DNA of 54,825 nucleotides, taken from positions 1 through 54,825 of the forward strand of contig JAKOQC010000453.1 in assembly GCA_029778565.1 (NCBI GenBank), written 5' to 3'. This document shows positions 41,401-49,602 of the stretch, in pieces. Numbering within the stretch: position 1 is the first letter of the stretch; every line of letters starts with the position of its first letter. The stretch is from a bacterium. GTDB lineage: Bacteria; Patescibacteriota; Saccharimonadia; CAILAD01; BJGX01. Below the pieces are notes generated by a model. The model was not told the DNA's origin, searched no databases, and saw only the letters and a program-made list of their open reading frames with translations. The position numbers and the translations under genes were made by a program.

Positions 41401-41832
41401 CAAACATCTGCGAATTTTATTTGGCCAGTAGAAGAGCCATATGGAATTAGTCGCTGTACTAAAGGCCATGGTTTTCCTGCAGTAGATATTTATTTCTCAG
41501 GAAAAGAAACGGCAAAAATTTATGCAGTTGCTGATGGTGAGGTTGCAGCTATTCGACCAGAAGGGCAAAGTGGTGGGTATGGTAATTTCGTTATTCTAAA
41601 ACACGACAATGGTTTATATACCGCTTATGCCCACAATAAAGAAATACTTGTTCAGAATGTTGGGGATAAAGTGAAACAAGGGGATGTGATATCAATTGGA
41701 GATAGTACTGGTCAGTCTACCGGGCCTCACCTTCACTTTGAAGTACGAAAAGACGGCGTAGATGGAGCAAAGCAGAATCCTGGTGATTATCTGCCCGATA
41801 AAGCAAATATTAAGAGTATATGCAGCCAATAA
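38434..41832 (+). CDS. Giant T4SS-associated membrane protein with C-terminal M23 peptidase
   Basis: A 1132-residue protein. The first 160 residues are Gly/Ser/Lys-rich and cytoplasmic (GGEGGLPGGKGLPGGSGP). One transmembrane helix (about 168-190) follows, then about 800 extracellular residues of no recognised family. The C-terminal lysostaphin-type M23 domain (from about 1000) carries KGHGFPAVDIYF, GNFVILKHDNGLYTAYAHN and TGPHLHFEV, the expected zinc ligands of a peptidoglycan endopeptidase. A TGG-TACAAT box about 40 bp before the ATG may add an internal promoter. It follows virB4 and is probably the wall-opening component, playing the part of VirB1. The next gene begins inside its stop codon (TAATG). 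Confidence 0.86.
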   Translation: MADSFGPDNLPDEEVSKKASSDSGFSSPGDFGDLPVSPVGNKSSGNQKSRMGYNADSLPGNDKIPGGYGNLANAASGEGSASDKAQEAGRQALKSAASGGEGGLPGGKGLPGGSGPITKGDKEAEAKKGNTEKNVDAAAVAAASYFGTPAAGAAVEKLGGVRGIAKKAGIISLIALVPFILFGFFIAYIISNPWEALQHVLLDKKTREFTLNVADNWSQNNGMLNAAVKAAKAANSFTINPDGSHVVAANQPTKPEPGSIEEKLEKIDWSKSQFQTLPKDDCRYDLELQQVIGSDGKPRSIPKSVVDKQTGQKTPVDQLNGNTEAGYCVAQKYPIFNLMWRQPMARDLNHKADLYLSYAAAKDAKEVNGSTTEVDKYVYDKTLKRITSEPKTGVDLTTYKPLLDQIAQQYAYNVSVYNQQHPSDPVPPPDPAKQDIVNNLPKMYQAMAEGTSPYSQEMSVNKYFNIPNMETPKYNDAISTDVAGTGIAQAICPLIYSFADVGLGTFDAEAGAKNARAAIESRLTGAERGSAKSLTLTDTRKANALNTNESNATIQQNDNWASSTAYQIDVYNQLRGVQMNPEGTHNRAYNVQQQLFYSNDVDPNSPLHRIRGACYVIGVRGGIIQGGPEKDQPVDADRGHKANADMVVAFQDLKKQILAQSPGTFNSPQDFGIEQVMTGYIRTGSITAVSGLEPGPDNYNRQSMGVRQLINDYNLGIGARFLSDTEAKDLAIRADNIDRLQQKNNGIAYRLFNTANIHSLASTILQNMTSPNTAKTAMIGNFKSILSPLYSLASIHSNLSFYLTGIQNRAFAADITGDQYFKIDTSGFTPQELALDPIDNAHIIEAIKKGNDENTKRTLSHYDECFKAKIPSTLYFEVSEVEIRDDKNNLTGYKRYFTYYPDKSIDLNTSKQVVNDSPDSEFNKFMDCKFLLEDAKDLNNPSQLLAIRYRLYTYYNTQLDYLGKLSSDASDTSIYAGSSGGGGSLENNGQTSANFIWPVEEPYGISRCTKGHGFPAVDIYFSGKETAKIYAVADGEVAAIRPEGQSGGYGNFVILKHDNGLYTAYAHNKEILVQNVGDKVKQGDVISIGDSTGQSTGPHLHFEVRKDGVDGAKQNPGDYLPDKANIKSICSQ

Positions 41833-42815
41833 TGAAAAATCGAACAATACTATTTGGAATAATCGCTTTTGTAGGACTACTGTTGTTTGGTTTAGTAATT
41901 ACTATTTATTTGTCTTTTCAATCTCTCCCTACACTTAATCCTGAACTCATAACACAAAATCCGGGCATAATTAATGTCATAAATAACCAACCGTATCTTA
42001 TTAATAACACTAAACTGTATAAAATAGATAATTCATCTCTAGTGTTACAAAAAGAATTTAGTAATGACAGTCAAATCGAACTAAATCCTTTTGGTAAATA
42101 TGTAACCGAAAAACGACCTAATATTAAAACAGTGTATAGTTTGGATAATTTTCAACCTATTCAGCAAGTTGCTGGTAGATTTTTTGCTTGGCTTAACACA
42201 GATAGCTACCTTATAACTAATTCTACTAACCAATCTGAAGGGACAGATGCTGGTGATCTTAATGAGACGGCATATCAATCTAGTATTACATCAAATCAGA
42301 AACAAACCCTTTTTACTGGTCAGTTTATTACCTACATGTTACTAGCCGAGAATAGCTATATTAATCTAGCTCAGCGACCAAACACCGATAATTTCGATAC
42401 CATAGCTATTAATCAATTTACAAAAGATAAAGGTTTACAACCAATTACCACTAAGCAGAACTTTGGGTATAAGCCATTTATTCCATTAGGTTTTAGTCTT
42501 ATTCAAGAAAACACTTCTAGTAAGCCAATATTTTTACTAAAAGACAAACAACTTACTCAATTAAAACTATCTAGCCTCAATATTCAATCTATTGCCGCTA
42601 TTAACAATTCTTCTCTCATTTACTTTAATAAAGATACCGAAAAGAATAGTACTTTCTTATATATTTATGATCTTAATAACCAAACTTCAAAACCTGTAGC
42701 AAAACTACCCGTCGAATTTCAGCAGATTACCAGTTTAGCTGTCAATACAGATTATATTTATATTAATTCCGAAAAGGGAATCTATAAATTCAGTTTAGAA
42801 GGATTGAAATGGTAA
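41832..42815 (+). CDS. Membrane-anchored, probably beta-propeller protein 1
   Basis: About 327 residues from ATG 41832 (MKNRTILFGIIAFVGLLLFG), which shares bases with the stop of the M23 gene. A single N-terminal anchor is followed by an Asn/Thr/Gln-rich extracellular domain built of repeating beta motifs of about 45 residues (YLINNTKLYKIDNSSLVLQ, IFLLKDKQLTQLKLSSLNIQ, YIYINSEKGIYKFSLEG), suggesting a beta-propeller, but no specific family is recognised. The gene at 45271 encodes a similar product. It is in the same tight operon as the M23 protein and the multi-domain hydrolase, so it probably belongs to the same surface complex. Confidence 0.65.
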   Translation: MKNRTILFGIIAFVGLLLFGLVITIYLSFQSLPTLNPELITQNPGIINVINNQPYLINNTKLYKIDNSSLVLQKEFSNDSQIELNPFGKYVTEKRPNIKTVYSLDNFQPIQQVAGRFFAWLNTDSYLITNSTNQSEGTDAGDLNETAYQSSITSNQKQTLFTGQFITYMLLAENSYINLAQRPNTDNFDTIAINQFTKDKGLQPITTKQNFGYKPFIPLGFSLIQENTSSKPIFLLKDKQLTQLKLSSLNIQSIAAINNSSLIYFNKDTEKNSTFLYIYDLNNQTSKPVAKLPVEFQQITSLAVNTDYIYINSEKGIYKFSLEGLKW

Positions 42816-45271
42816 AAAAGCGATTCATTATTAATATTATTATTTTGCTAATTGCTTTATTGATACCCTTGCAAGCATTCGCTTTTACCCCTCAGCAGAG
42901 ATTTGAAATAGAAAGAACACCACACTATGATCCAACTGATGTACCTTGTGGTGAAACCTCTATTACATCTTCTATTAGTTCTACTTTGCCTAACGACTTA
43001 CCCGAGCCAGTACGAACCATGGTAACCAAGGCAGCTAATAGCCAACAAACAGATCCGCTCGCCTTGATGTCGCTATTTATGGTAGAAAATGGTATTCAAG
43101 ACTATAAGAAAGCTAACATTAAGGGTTCTAACGTAGAAGATTATAATAAAGGCTGGCCAACAAGTAGTGCTGGCGCACAGGGTCCGTTTCAATTTCTACC
43201 TAGTTCGTTTCCAAAAGACGCAGGAGATATTAATAATTTCCAGGACGCCGCCAATGCTGCTGCTAAAGTGTTTTTAAAAGATCTCGCTCAAATACCAGCC
43301 AGTGGAGCCAAAGAGGGGGACTTAGCGGCTAAAGAAAAAGGTACTCTTAGTTATTTATTTGGCGCATATAATGGCGGTCCTGGTTATAGTCCAGGTAGTG
43401 TGCAAGGCTACGTTACAACTGCACTTAAGCACTATAAAGAACTACAAGCAGGTAGCTCGGGGAGTGGTGGAGCAGGTAGCGGTACTGCCCCAGCCCCAAC
43501 TACCCGCAACAATAACCCCTTGCTTCCTGTGGCACTTGCCGAGGACACCCAGCCAACTACGGTAGATAGTAAGCCAACGCCTGGTAAAGTCTTTGTAATT
43601 GGTGATTCAATCACATTCCAATCAAAAGCAAATATTATTGCCAAATTTGCAGCTGTTGGATATACCGATGTAGATGTGGATGGTTTAAGTAGTAGAGGAT
43701 TAACTGGTGGAGGACCAAGCCCGACAGGTTTAGAAGTGATTAATTCGAGTACAGAAAAAATTAAAGCCTCTAAGGCGGTTGTTATTGCGCTTGGAACAAA
43801 TGCTTATGACGTAGCTACATTCGGAAACGATATTAAAACTGCAATCACTGCGGTTAAAGCCGCTAATCCAGAAGCTAAAATTTATTGGGTAGATGTGGCG
43901 GGAAGGTTCCAGGATAAGCCATCTTTAGCCGGTACGTATCAAAGTATTAATAAGGCAATTTATGATAATAAAACAGAGGGATATTCAGTTATTTCTTGGT
44001 TTAAGACTGTCTACCCTCAAGGCGATCCAATAAATATTAAGCCAGACTTAGTAGATACAAATAATCTTATTTCTAACTCAGATGGTCTTGCTGTTCACCC
44101 AACTAGCCCAGCTGGTCAAGATGCATTTGGAGATGTAATTGCCCAAAATGTTGCAAATGGCGGTGGTAGTGCAGTAGGTGTACAAAAATCAAACAACTGT
44201 AATAAGAATGGTGCGCAAGGTGTTGGTACCTGTGTGGATGATGGTAGATTATTTACAATTAATGTTAGTGATGAAGAACTTGGTAAGGTTATAGATGACT
44301 ATGCAAAGTCTAAAGGCCTTGGAGATGCGCCATTAGCTAACCTAGGAGCAAAATTTGTTTCGGGTGCTAAGCGTGCTGGTGTTAATCCATTCTTACTTGT
44401 ACAGATAGCAATTCAAGAATCTAGCTATGGTAAAGCTATACCGGATAATAGCTATAATTCATTTGGTAGAACTGCAACAGCATCACAACCTAATGTCACT
44501 ACTAATGGTCGCCTTTGGTACAAGTATGATTCGTTTGCTGATAGCTTAGATGGTGGTGGAACTAAGGATGATCAACCAACCTATGTTAAAAAAGTATATT
44601 TAGACGAAGGTAAGATTACTATTCGGGATATTATTATGAAGTATGCTCCTCCCGGGGATGGTGGTAATAATCCAGATGAATATATAGCTGGCATTAAGAA
44701 AACGATTCAAGAGCTCGTAACTGCGTCGGGCGATAAAATTACCTGTGGAAGTGGTGGTGCTGGTACTTTATCTACCGCTGAATTAGTTAAGTCATTTGAT
44801 GGTCAACAAATTACACCTACAACAATTATCATCCATTACACTGTAGGACACTCAAATACCCCACAAGATTTTGTGAATCTTATTAAAAGTAATAAGAGCT
44901 GTGGCCCGCAAGGTTGCTCTGTACAATTATGGGCAGATGCAAATGGTAAAATGTTTCAATTAGTTGATCCAATTAATACTTATACCGAACATGTTTTAGC
45001 ATTTAATAAACATTCTATTGGTATTGAAATAGATGGTAGAACAGAAGAAGATATACTTGGTAATGATGCACAATATCAGGCGGTACTCAAAACTGTTAAG
45101 GAGCTTATGCAGAAGTTTAATATCAAAAATGAAAAGGTATGTGCTGAGCCAAATAGTAAGGGTATATTTGGTCATTTTGAAGCGAATATTTGTATGTTTG
45201 GTTCACCATCGGGTAGATCTGACCCAGGACAAAGATATATGGATAAATTAAGGGCGGATTTAGGTAGCTAA
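42809..45271 (+). CDS. Secreted four-domain cell-wall hydrolase (SLT + SGNH + glucosaminidase + amidase)
   Basis: An 820-residue protein with a signal peptide (cut near residue 26). Domains in order: a lytic-transglycosylase-like domain (60-212: candidate E93, AQGPFQFLPSSF, YNGGPGY); a Gly/Pro linker; an SGNH esterase-like domain (259-450: FVIGDSITF with S267, ALGTN, VHPTSPAG with H430); a second glycan-cleaving, glucosaminidase-like domain (485-640: FLLVQIAIQESSYG with E537, YNSFGRT); and an N-acetylmuramoyl-L-alanine amidase 2/PGRP domain (655-820: IIIHYTVGH with H676, IGIEIDG, GHFEAN with H789, DPGQRY with D805 as third zinc ligand). It overlaps both neighbours by 7 bp and 1 bp. It probably attacks glycan strands, acetyl groups and stem peptides of peptidoglycan; the target could be a host wall. 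Confidence 0.85.
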   Translation: MVKKRFIINIIILLIALLIPLQAFAFTPQQRFEIERTPHYDPTDVPCGETSITSSISSTLPNDLPEPVRTMVTKAANSQQTDPLALMSLFMVENGIQDYKKANIKGSNVEDYNKGWPTSSAGAQGPFQFLPSSFPKDAGDINNFQDAANAAAKVFLKDLAQIPASGAKEGDLAAKEKGTLSYLFGAYNGGPGYSPGSVQGYVTTALKHYKELQAGSSGSGGAGSGTAPAPTTRNNNPLLPVALAEDTQPTTVDSKPTPGKVFVIGDSITFQSKANIIAKFAAVGYTDVDVDGLSSRGLTGGGPSPTGLEVINSSTEKIKASKAVVIALGTNAYDVATFGNDIKTAITAVKAANPEAKIYWVDVAGRFQDKPSLAGTYQSINKAIYDNKTEGYSVISWFKTVYPQGDPINIKPDLVDTNNLISNSDGLAVHPTSPAGQDAFGDVIAQNVANGGGSAVGVQKSNNCNKNGAQGVGTCVDDGRLFTINVSDEELGKVIDDYAKSKGLGDAPLANLGAKFVSGAKRAGVNPFLLVQIAIQESSYGKAIPDNSYNSFGRTATASQPNVTTNGRLWYKYDSFADSLDGGGTKDDQPTYVKKVYLDEGKITIRDIIMKYAPPGDGGNNPDEYIAGIKKTIQELVTASGDKITCGSGGAGTLSTAELVKSFDGQQITPTTIIIHYTVGHSNTPQDFVNLIKSNKSCGPQGCSVQLWADANGKMFQLVDPINTYTEHVLAFNKHSIGIEIDGRTEEDILGNDAQYQAVLKTVKELMQKFNIKNEKVCAEPNSKGIFGHFEANICMFGSPSGRSDPGQRYMDKLRADLGS

Positions 45272-46290
45272 TGTTTACTAGACGAAATATTTTAATAGCT
45301 TTAGTTGTAGTTATCTTTGTAGGTATTCTTTATATAATAACAGTGTTTAGCTTTAATACAGAAAAACAACCTCAACTCATCTCTAAAGATAAAATAGATA
45401 ATAACCAAAATATTATTACATATAATAATTTAGTTTATTATATTTCAACAGATGGGTTATTAAAACAAATTTCAGATAGTACTGTTAATACTATTGGTTC
45501 GATTAATACTGATTTTTCACCAAGCATTAGTTATGACGGAACAAATGTAAGTTATATTAACCCAAACACGAGAGAACTGACCGTCTTTAAAACCAATCAA
45601 CAAGGTTCTGGTAGTAGCCCAATTATTAAAGCTAATGGTGTGGCCTTTGCCGCCTGGCAAGATGAGGTTAATTTAATATATCTACAATATCAGGATATTA
45701 ATAATAAATATGACACTTTTTACGACCCAGAAGATACCCAACCAAATATTAAAGGGACTATTTATAGTGTTAATATAAATACAAAAACAATTACTCCTAT
45801 AGGGAATGTAAATATACAAAACCTCTTACTAGCTAACCCAAAATATCTTATTTATTCTTACCGTGAATCAGCAAATACTTTTACAATAAACAAATATGAT
45901 TTAAACACTAAAAAGACATCCTTAATCGCAAAGAAAAATCTAAGTCACTATAAAGTATTAAATAATAATAATCTATTAATAGAATCACCTACCGAAGATT
46001 ATCCTTACCTAATAAAAAATGCTGAGTTAATACAATTAAAAATTCCTACAAGTGTCTACCTAATAAGTAGCAGGAATAATACAGATATTAAATCTACCTT
46101 TAATATAGTAAAGAAAAAAGATATTAATGAATTTAGTAAAACAACTATAGATACAAATAATACTGAAATTATTACCGATTTAGATAAAATTATTACCAAC
46201 CCAATTAATTTAGCAGTTTTAGAAAAACAGTTAATTGTGTTTACCCAAGATGGTGTTTATTTGATTAATAGTGATAAGGTGAAAGAATGA
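45271..46290 (+). CDS. Membrane-anchored, probably beta-propeller protein 2
   Basis: A 339-residue protein with an N-terminal anchor (ILIALVVVIFVGILYIITVF) and an extracellular domain of repeated beta motifs (LVYYISTDGLLKQISD, SISYDGTNVSYINPNTRELTVFKTN, GTIYSVNINTKTITPIGNVN, LIVFTQDGVYLINSD), consistent with a WD40/PD40-like propeller. It resembles the product of 41832 in layout, so the two flank the hydrolase gene as paralogues. The gene is extremely AT-rich. It shares one base with the hydrolase stop (TAATG), and the next gene overlaps its end by ATGA. Confidence 0.65.
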   Translation: MFTRRNILIALVVVIFVGILYIITVFSFNTEKQPQLISKDKIDNNQNIITYNNLVYYISTDGLLKQISDSTVNTIGSINTDFSPSISYDGTNVSYINPNTRELTVFKTNQQGSGSSPIIKANGVAFAAWQDEVNLIYLQYQDINNKYDTFYDPEDTQPNIKGTIYSVNINTKTITPIGNVNIQNLLLANPKYLIYSYRESANTFTINKYDLNTKKTSLIAKKNLSHYKVLNNNNLLIESPTEDYPYLIKNAELIQLKIPTSVYLISSRNNTDIKSTFNIVKKKDINEFSKTTIDTNNTEIITDLDKIITNPINLAVLEKQLIVFTQDGVYLINSDKVKE

Positions 46291-46913
46291 AGAAATTACT
46301 TCTACTTATCATTATTTTTATAGTTATAAGTATTATTGGATTTAGCTTGTACTTACTAATTAGTAATAACAGAAAAGCCAGTGATCAGTCATTTAAATTA
46401 GTGAGTGTTAGTCCGAATAACTACAGTCAAGACGTTAATGTAGACACCGAAATTAAATTTGAGTTCTCTAAAACATTATCCAGGAAAGAAACTTCAAACA
46501 CATTAGAAGTTATCCCGGCTAGTTATTTAACAAAAGACATTGTAGATAACGAAATAATTTTTAAACCCAATACTAACCTAAAAGAAAATACTCAGTATAC
46601 TATTAAACTTTCTAATATCGAATCTATTAATGGGGAACAGATTAGCCCTATCACGTTAATTTTTACAACCGGAAAAGATAACTCACTAAGAGCTCAATTT
46701 ATTAAATCATTACCTATTCAAGGAGATGGGTTCTATATTAAATATGATGAAACTATCAATACCTTCATAGTAACTATACAAAAGAATCCATATGATAAAT
46801 ATAAGCAAAATGCGATAGATTACTTAACTTCAAAAGGAATAAATACAAATTCAGAAAAAATTAAGTATGAGCAGTTACGGTATTTACAAGGTAATGGAGC
46901 CCCTCCGGGTTAA
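46287..46913 (+). CDS. Membrane-anchored protein with Ig-like (Big_5-type) domain
   Basis: A 208-residue protein: N-terminal anchor (LLLIIIFIVISIIGFSLYLLI), then a bacterial Ig-like domain of the SbsA/Big_5 type (residues 37-132: VSPNNYSQDVNVDTEIKFEFSKTL...NEIIFKPNTNLKENTQYTIKLSNIESING...ITLIFTTG), then a small alpha/beta region of about 75 residues. Such domains are common in surface proteins as spacers or adhesion modules. It is the last gene of the operon that starts in the T4SS cluster and ends tail-to-tail with the dciA-like gene, only 3 bp apart. No terminator is seen. Confidence 0.72.
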   Translation: MKKLLLLIIIFIVISIIGFSLYLLISNNRKASDQSFKLVSVSPNNYSQDVNVDTEIKFEFSKTLSRKETSNTLEVIPASYLTKDIVDNEIIFKPNTNLKENTQYTIKLSNIESINGEQISPITLIFTTGKDNSLRAQFIKSLPIQGDGFYIKYDETINTFIVTIQKNPYDKYKQNAIDYLTSKGINTNSEKIKYEQLRYLQGNGAPPG

Positions 46914-46916
46914 AAA

Positions 46917-47180
46917 TTAGCTAATAGTAATACTAAGTTGAGTAATCTTATACTGTGCTAATTCTTTTAGTAGAGTAGACTTAGTAAGCTGTAATTCACT
47001 TGCTGCTGAAGCGCTCGAAGTAGAAATGATTAAATGTGGTGGTTGATATTTTTTTATTGTAACTTTAATATGTGTCGTTTTTAGTATACTACTCTGAATT
47101 TGTAAGATTATTTTTTGAGTATCTAATAAATCTTGATGTTTACTAAATTGATATTTTTTTATAGGCTCTAAATCATTCAT
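46917..47180 (-). CDS. DciA-like (DUF721) replication protein
   Basis: An 87-residue protein that fits a short DciA/DUF721 domain, a loader of the replicative helicase DnaB in bacteria that lack DnaC. The family pattern is seen in PPHLIISTSSASAASELQLTKSTLLKELAQYKITQLSITI. The position also fits: it overlaps recF by ATGA in the order dnaA-dnaN-recF-dciA, as in Actinobacteria. The protein is at the small end for the family, so the call rests on context as much as on sequence. Confidence 0.65.
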   Translation of the reverse strand: MNDLEPIKKYQFSKHQDLLDTQKIILQIQSSILKTTHIKVTIKKYQPPHLIISTSSASAASELQLTKSTLLKELAQYKITQLSITIS

Positions 47181-48223
47181 ACCAACTCTATATGTTGAAA
47201 ATCTTTAATAATATTACTGGGGATATTTGTACTGGTAATTATCGTCTGAAACGATTTGGTGTTTTTAATAAGGAGTTTTTGACGGGTTTCATCCAGCTCA
47301 CTAAAAACATCATCGAGTAATAATATGGGTGGTTCGCTCGATCTAGCAAAGAGATCTAACTCAGTAAACTTAAATGCTAGCAATAGAGAGCGAATCTCTC
47401 CACGGGAAGCAAAATTCTTAACTGGTTCATTATTAAACAACACAACAAAATCCTCGCGATGTGGCCCTATTAGGGTAAGTCCTACCGAACTATCAATACC
47501 CCAATTACTTTGGATTTTTTCTAATAAATCTTCTTCTGAGGTATTAGAAGCTATAAATTTTGTTTGAATTTTTTTATTATCCAAAGAAACTTTTGTATAA
47601 AATTCTTGAAGAGAGGGAGTAATTTTTTTAAGAAACTCACTCCGTTTACGGGTAATATACGCACCGGCCGCTGCGAGCTGAATATTATAAATAGACATCT
47701 GTTCATCTAACTTTGGTTTTACACCGAGTTGTTTGTATTTTTTTAGTAATGCATTTCTCTGTCGGAGAGTTTTATTATACGTAATACTATTTTGTACATA
47801 CTCAGGATCGAGTTGATATAGGAGTGTGTCGAAATACTTACGTCTAATACTGGGGCTCAGGGAAAATAATAGTATAGAGTTAGGCTCAAACAAAACTACC
47901 GGGTATTTACCAATACTTTCTTTTAAAGTGATTATTTTATTATTATGCTTGATAGTCTTTTTTCTTTTAGGGATTAGGGTATAGTAATACAAAAGTTGAT
48001 TTTTATAAAAAGATAACTCAATTCTAAAAAAATCATTATTTGTAGAGATAAGCTGATTATCGTGTGCTCGAAATGATTTAGTAAATAATCCTACATAAAT
48101 AGATTCAAGAATATTTGTTTTACCAATAGCATTTTTCCCTGTAATAATTGTGGTTGGGTGGGTAAAAGAAACTGTTTTTTCAGGATAGTTACGAAAGTTA
48201 GTAAGTTTTACACTTTCTAACAT
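47177..48223 (-). CDS. recF: DNA replication and repair protein RecF
   Basis: A 348-residue SMC-like ATPase that helps load RecA at gaps. Walker A is TIITGKNAIGKTNILESIYVG (residues 26-46), the ABC signature region is KNFASRGEIRSLLLAFKFTELDLFAR, and Walker B is PPILLLDDVFSELDETRQKLL. The length is typical. It is one base from dnaN and overlaps the dciA-like gene, so it belongs to the dnaN operon. Confidence 0.95.
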   Translation of the reverse strand: MLESVKLTNFRNYPEKTVSFTHPTTIITGKNAIGKTNILESIYVGLFTKSFRAHDNQLISTNNDFFRIELSFYKNQLLYYYTLIPKRKKTIKHNNKIITLKESIGKYPVVLFEPNSILLFSLSPSIRRKYFDTLLYQLDPEYVQNSITYNKTLRQRNALLKKYKQLGVKPKLDEQMSIYNIQLAAAGAYITRKRSEFLKKITPSLQEFYTKVSLDNKKIQTKFIASNTSEEDLLEKIQSNWGIDSSVGLTLIGPHREDFVVLFNNEPVKNFASRGEIRSLLLAFKFTELDLFARSSEPPILLLDDVFSELDETRQKLLIKNTKSFQTIITSTNIPSNIIKDFQHIELV

Positions 48224-48224
48224 T

Positions 48225-49325
48225 CTAGCTACGTAAAGGCATTATTATATGAATATATTCTGAATGATATTTACCTTCAGGTTTTACTACACATGGCTCT
48301 AACTTATCAGTAAATGATAGTTGTAGGGTGTCTTTTTTAATCGCATTAGCAGCATCTAATAAATAGCGGGCATTTACATTAATAGAAATAGGGTTTCCAG
48401 ATACTTTAGCTGGTATCTTAGACGAATTTGTTCCAATATCACTAGCCTTAGAATTAATAACCAATTCTTTTGCATCAACTACCAATTCTATACTATGGGC
48501 ATTTTCTCGTGAGAAGAGGGAGGCAATCTTAATTGCTCGAATTAATTCTTTCTTTTCGAGCACAACATGTGTAGTTGAGGATTCTGGAATGATCTTTTTA
48601 TAGTCTGGGTATTGACCTTCTATAAGTTGGCTAATAATTTGAGCTTGTCCGAGTTCGAAAATAATTTCTGTTTCACTTAGTTGTATAGTAACTTCTTCAG
48701 GGGACAAAATCGAAGCTACCCGAATTACTTCTGAAAGAGTAGAGGCAGGCACGATTACTGATATATCCTCGCTCGACTTAATAGGTAGAGTATTCTGAGC
48801 TAATCGATAACTATCGGTGCCAGCTAGAAGCAGCTGTTGGTTAGTTATATTCACTAAAACACCGGCTAAAATTGGGCGTGATTCATCTATACTGACGGCG
48901 GGTAGAATTTCTTCAACTGAGCTAACAAATACTTCTAAGGGGAGAGTAATGGTATTTTTTGTGGTAATCTGTGGAATTTGCGGAAAATCACTCGCATTTA
49001 GCCCATTCATTTCGGCTTCAAAACCATCAGTTCGTAAGATTATATTATCTTTATTAGAAGTAAGTTGAATCTTATCTTCATTTAATGAATGAATAATATC
49101 AAAAAATAAGCGAGCGGGGAGAGAACAGCTACCTTCTTCTTCTACCTTTGCAGGTAAGTTATAGCGCACCGAAAGCTCGAGATTTGTAGCTTGGAGTTCT
49201 ACCATACCTTTTTTTGCTAATACAAGAATATTACCAAGTATTGGTAGACTATTAGTAGGCTGGACAATTCGAGAGGTTATCGAAAGACCTGTATCTATGT
49301 TTTGTTGTAATAAAGAAACCCTCAT
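48225..49325 (-). CDS. dnaN: DNA polymerase III beta sliding clamp
   Basis: The beta clamp, 366 residues, three topologically similar domains, which holds DNA polymerase III on DNA. Landmarks are MRVSLLQQNIDTGLSITSRIVQPTNSLPILGNILVLA, SIDESRPILAGVLVNI, IEGQYPDYKKIIPES and the C-terminal YIHIIMPLRS. It starts at an ATG 7 bp after TACAAT, which lies at the edge of the origin region, and heads dnaN-recF-dciA. No Shine-Dalgarno is seen. Confidence 0.97.
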   Translation of the reverse strand: MRVSLLQQNIDTGLSITSRIVQPTNSLPILGNILVLAKKGMVELQATNLELSVRYNLPAKVEEEGSCSLPARLFFDIIHSLNEDKIQLTSNKDNIILRTDGFEAEMNGLNASDFPQIPQITTKNTITLPLEVFVSSVEEILPAVSIDESRPILAGVLVNITNQQLLLAGTDSYRLAQNTLPIKSSEDISVIVPASTLSEVIRVASILSPEEVTIQLSETEIIFELGQAQIISQLIEGQYPDYKKIIPESSTTHVVLEKKELIRAIKIASLFSRENAHSIELVVDAKELVINSKASDIGTNSSKIPAKVSGNPISINVNARYLLDAANAIKKDTLQLSFTDKLEPCVVKPEGKYHSEYIHIIMPLRS

Positions 49326-49602
49326 AACTAATATTGTACTAGATTAAATAAGTGATAGTAGTAATAGGGCCTGTGGAATTTGTGGATAATAGTATTTTTG
49401 GCTTTTATTACGGTTAAAATGACCATTTCTCTATTGTGGCTAAATTGTGAATTACATAAGGAAAAATTGTGTGCAAGTGGCGAGTTATACAGAGGGGTAA
49501 GTTTAGACTGAGTTTGTCTGTGTAAAAATATACCTTTTCTACACAAATCTTGCACAAGACTTACACACAATTCCCACAACTTATACACATACTTTTCCAC
49601 AA
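49326..49602. other. Probable oriC (dnaN-dnaA intergenic)
   Basis: A 277-bp gap with two perfect DnaA boxes (TGTGGATAA at 49381 and TTATACACA at 49581) and several one-mismatch boxes (TTACACACA at 49561, TTTTCCACA at 49593, TTATACAGA at 49485, TGTGTAAAA near 49520). The left third is very AT-rich and may be the unwinding element. The 90-codon ORF on the track here is not credible. Confidence 0.82.
49333..49338 (-). promoter_or_regulatory. -10 box at the dnaN start
   Basis: TACAAT on the minus strand, 7 bp before the ATG; predicts a leaderless dnaN mRNA. Confidence 0.55.

Noticed and set aside
49328-49600. 90-codon ORF between dnaN and dnaA
   Set aside because: It covers the DnaA boxes, has no ribosome binding site and no recognisable protein features.
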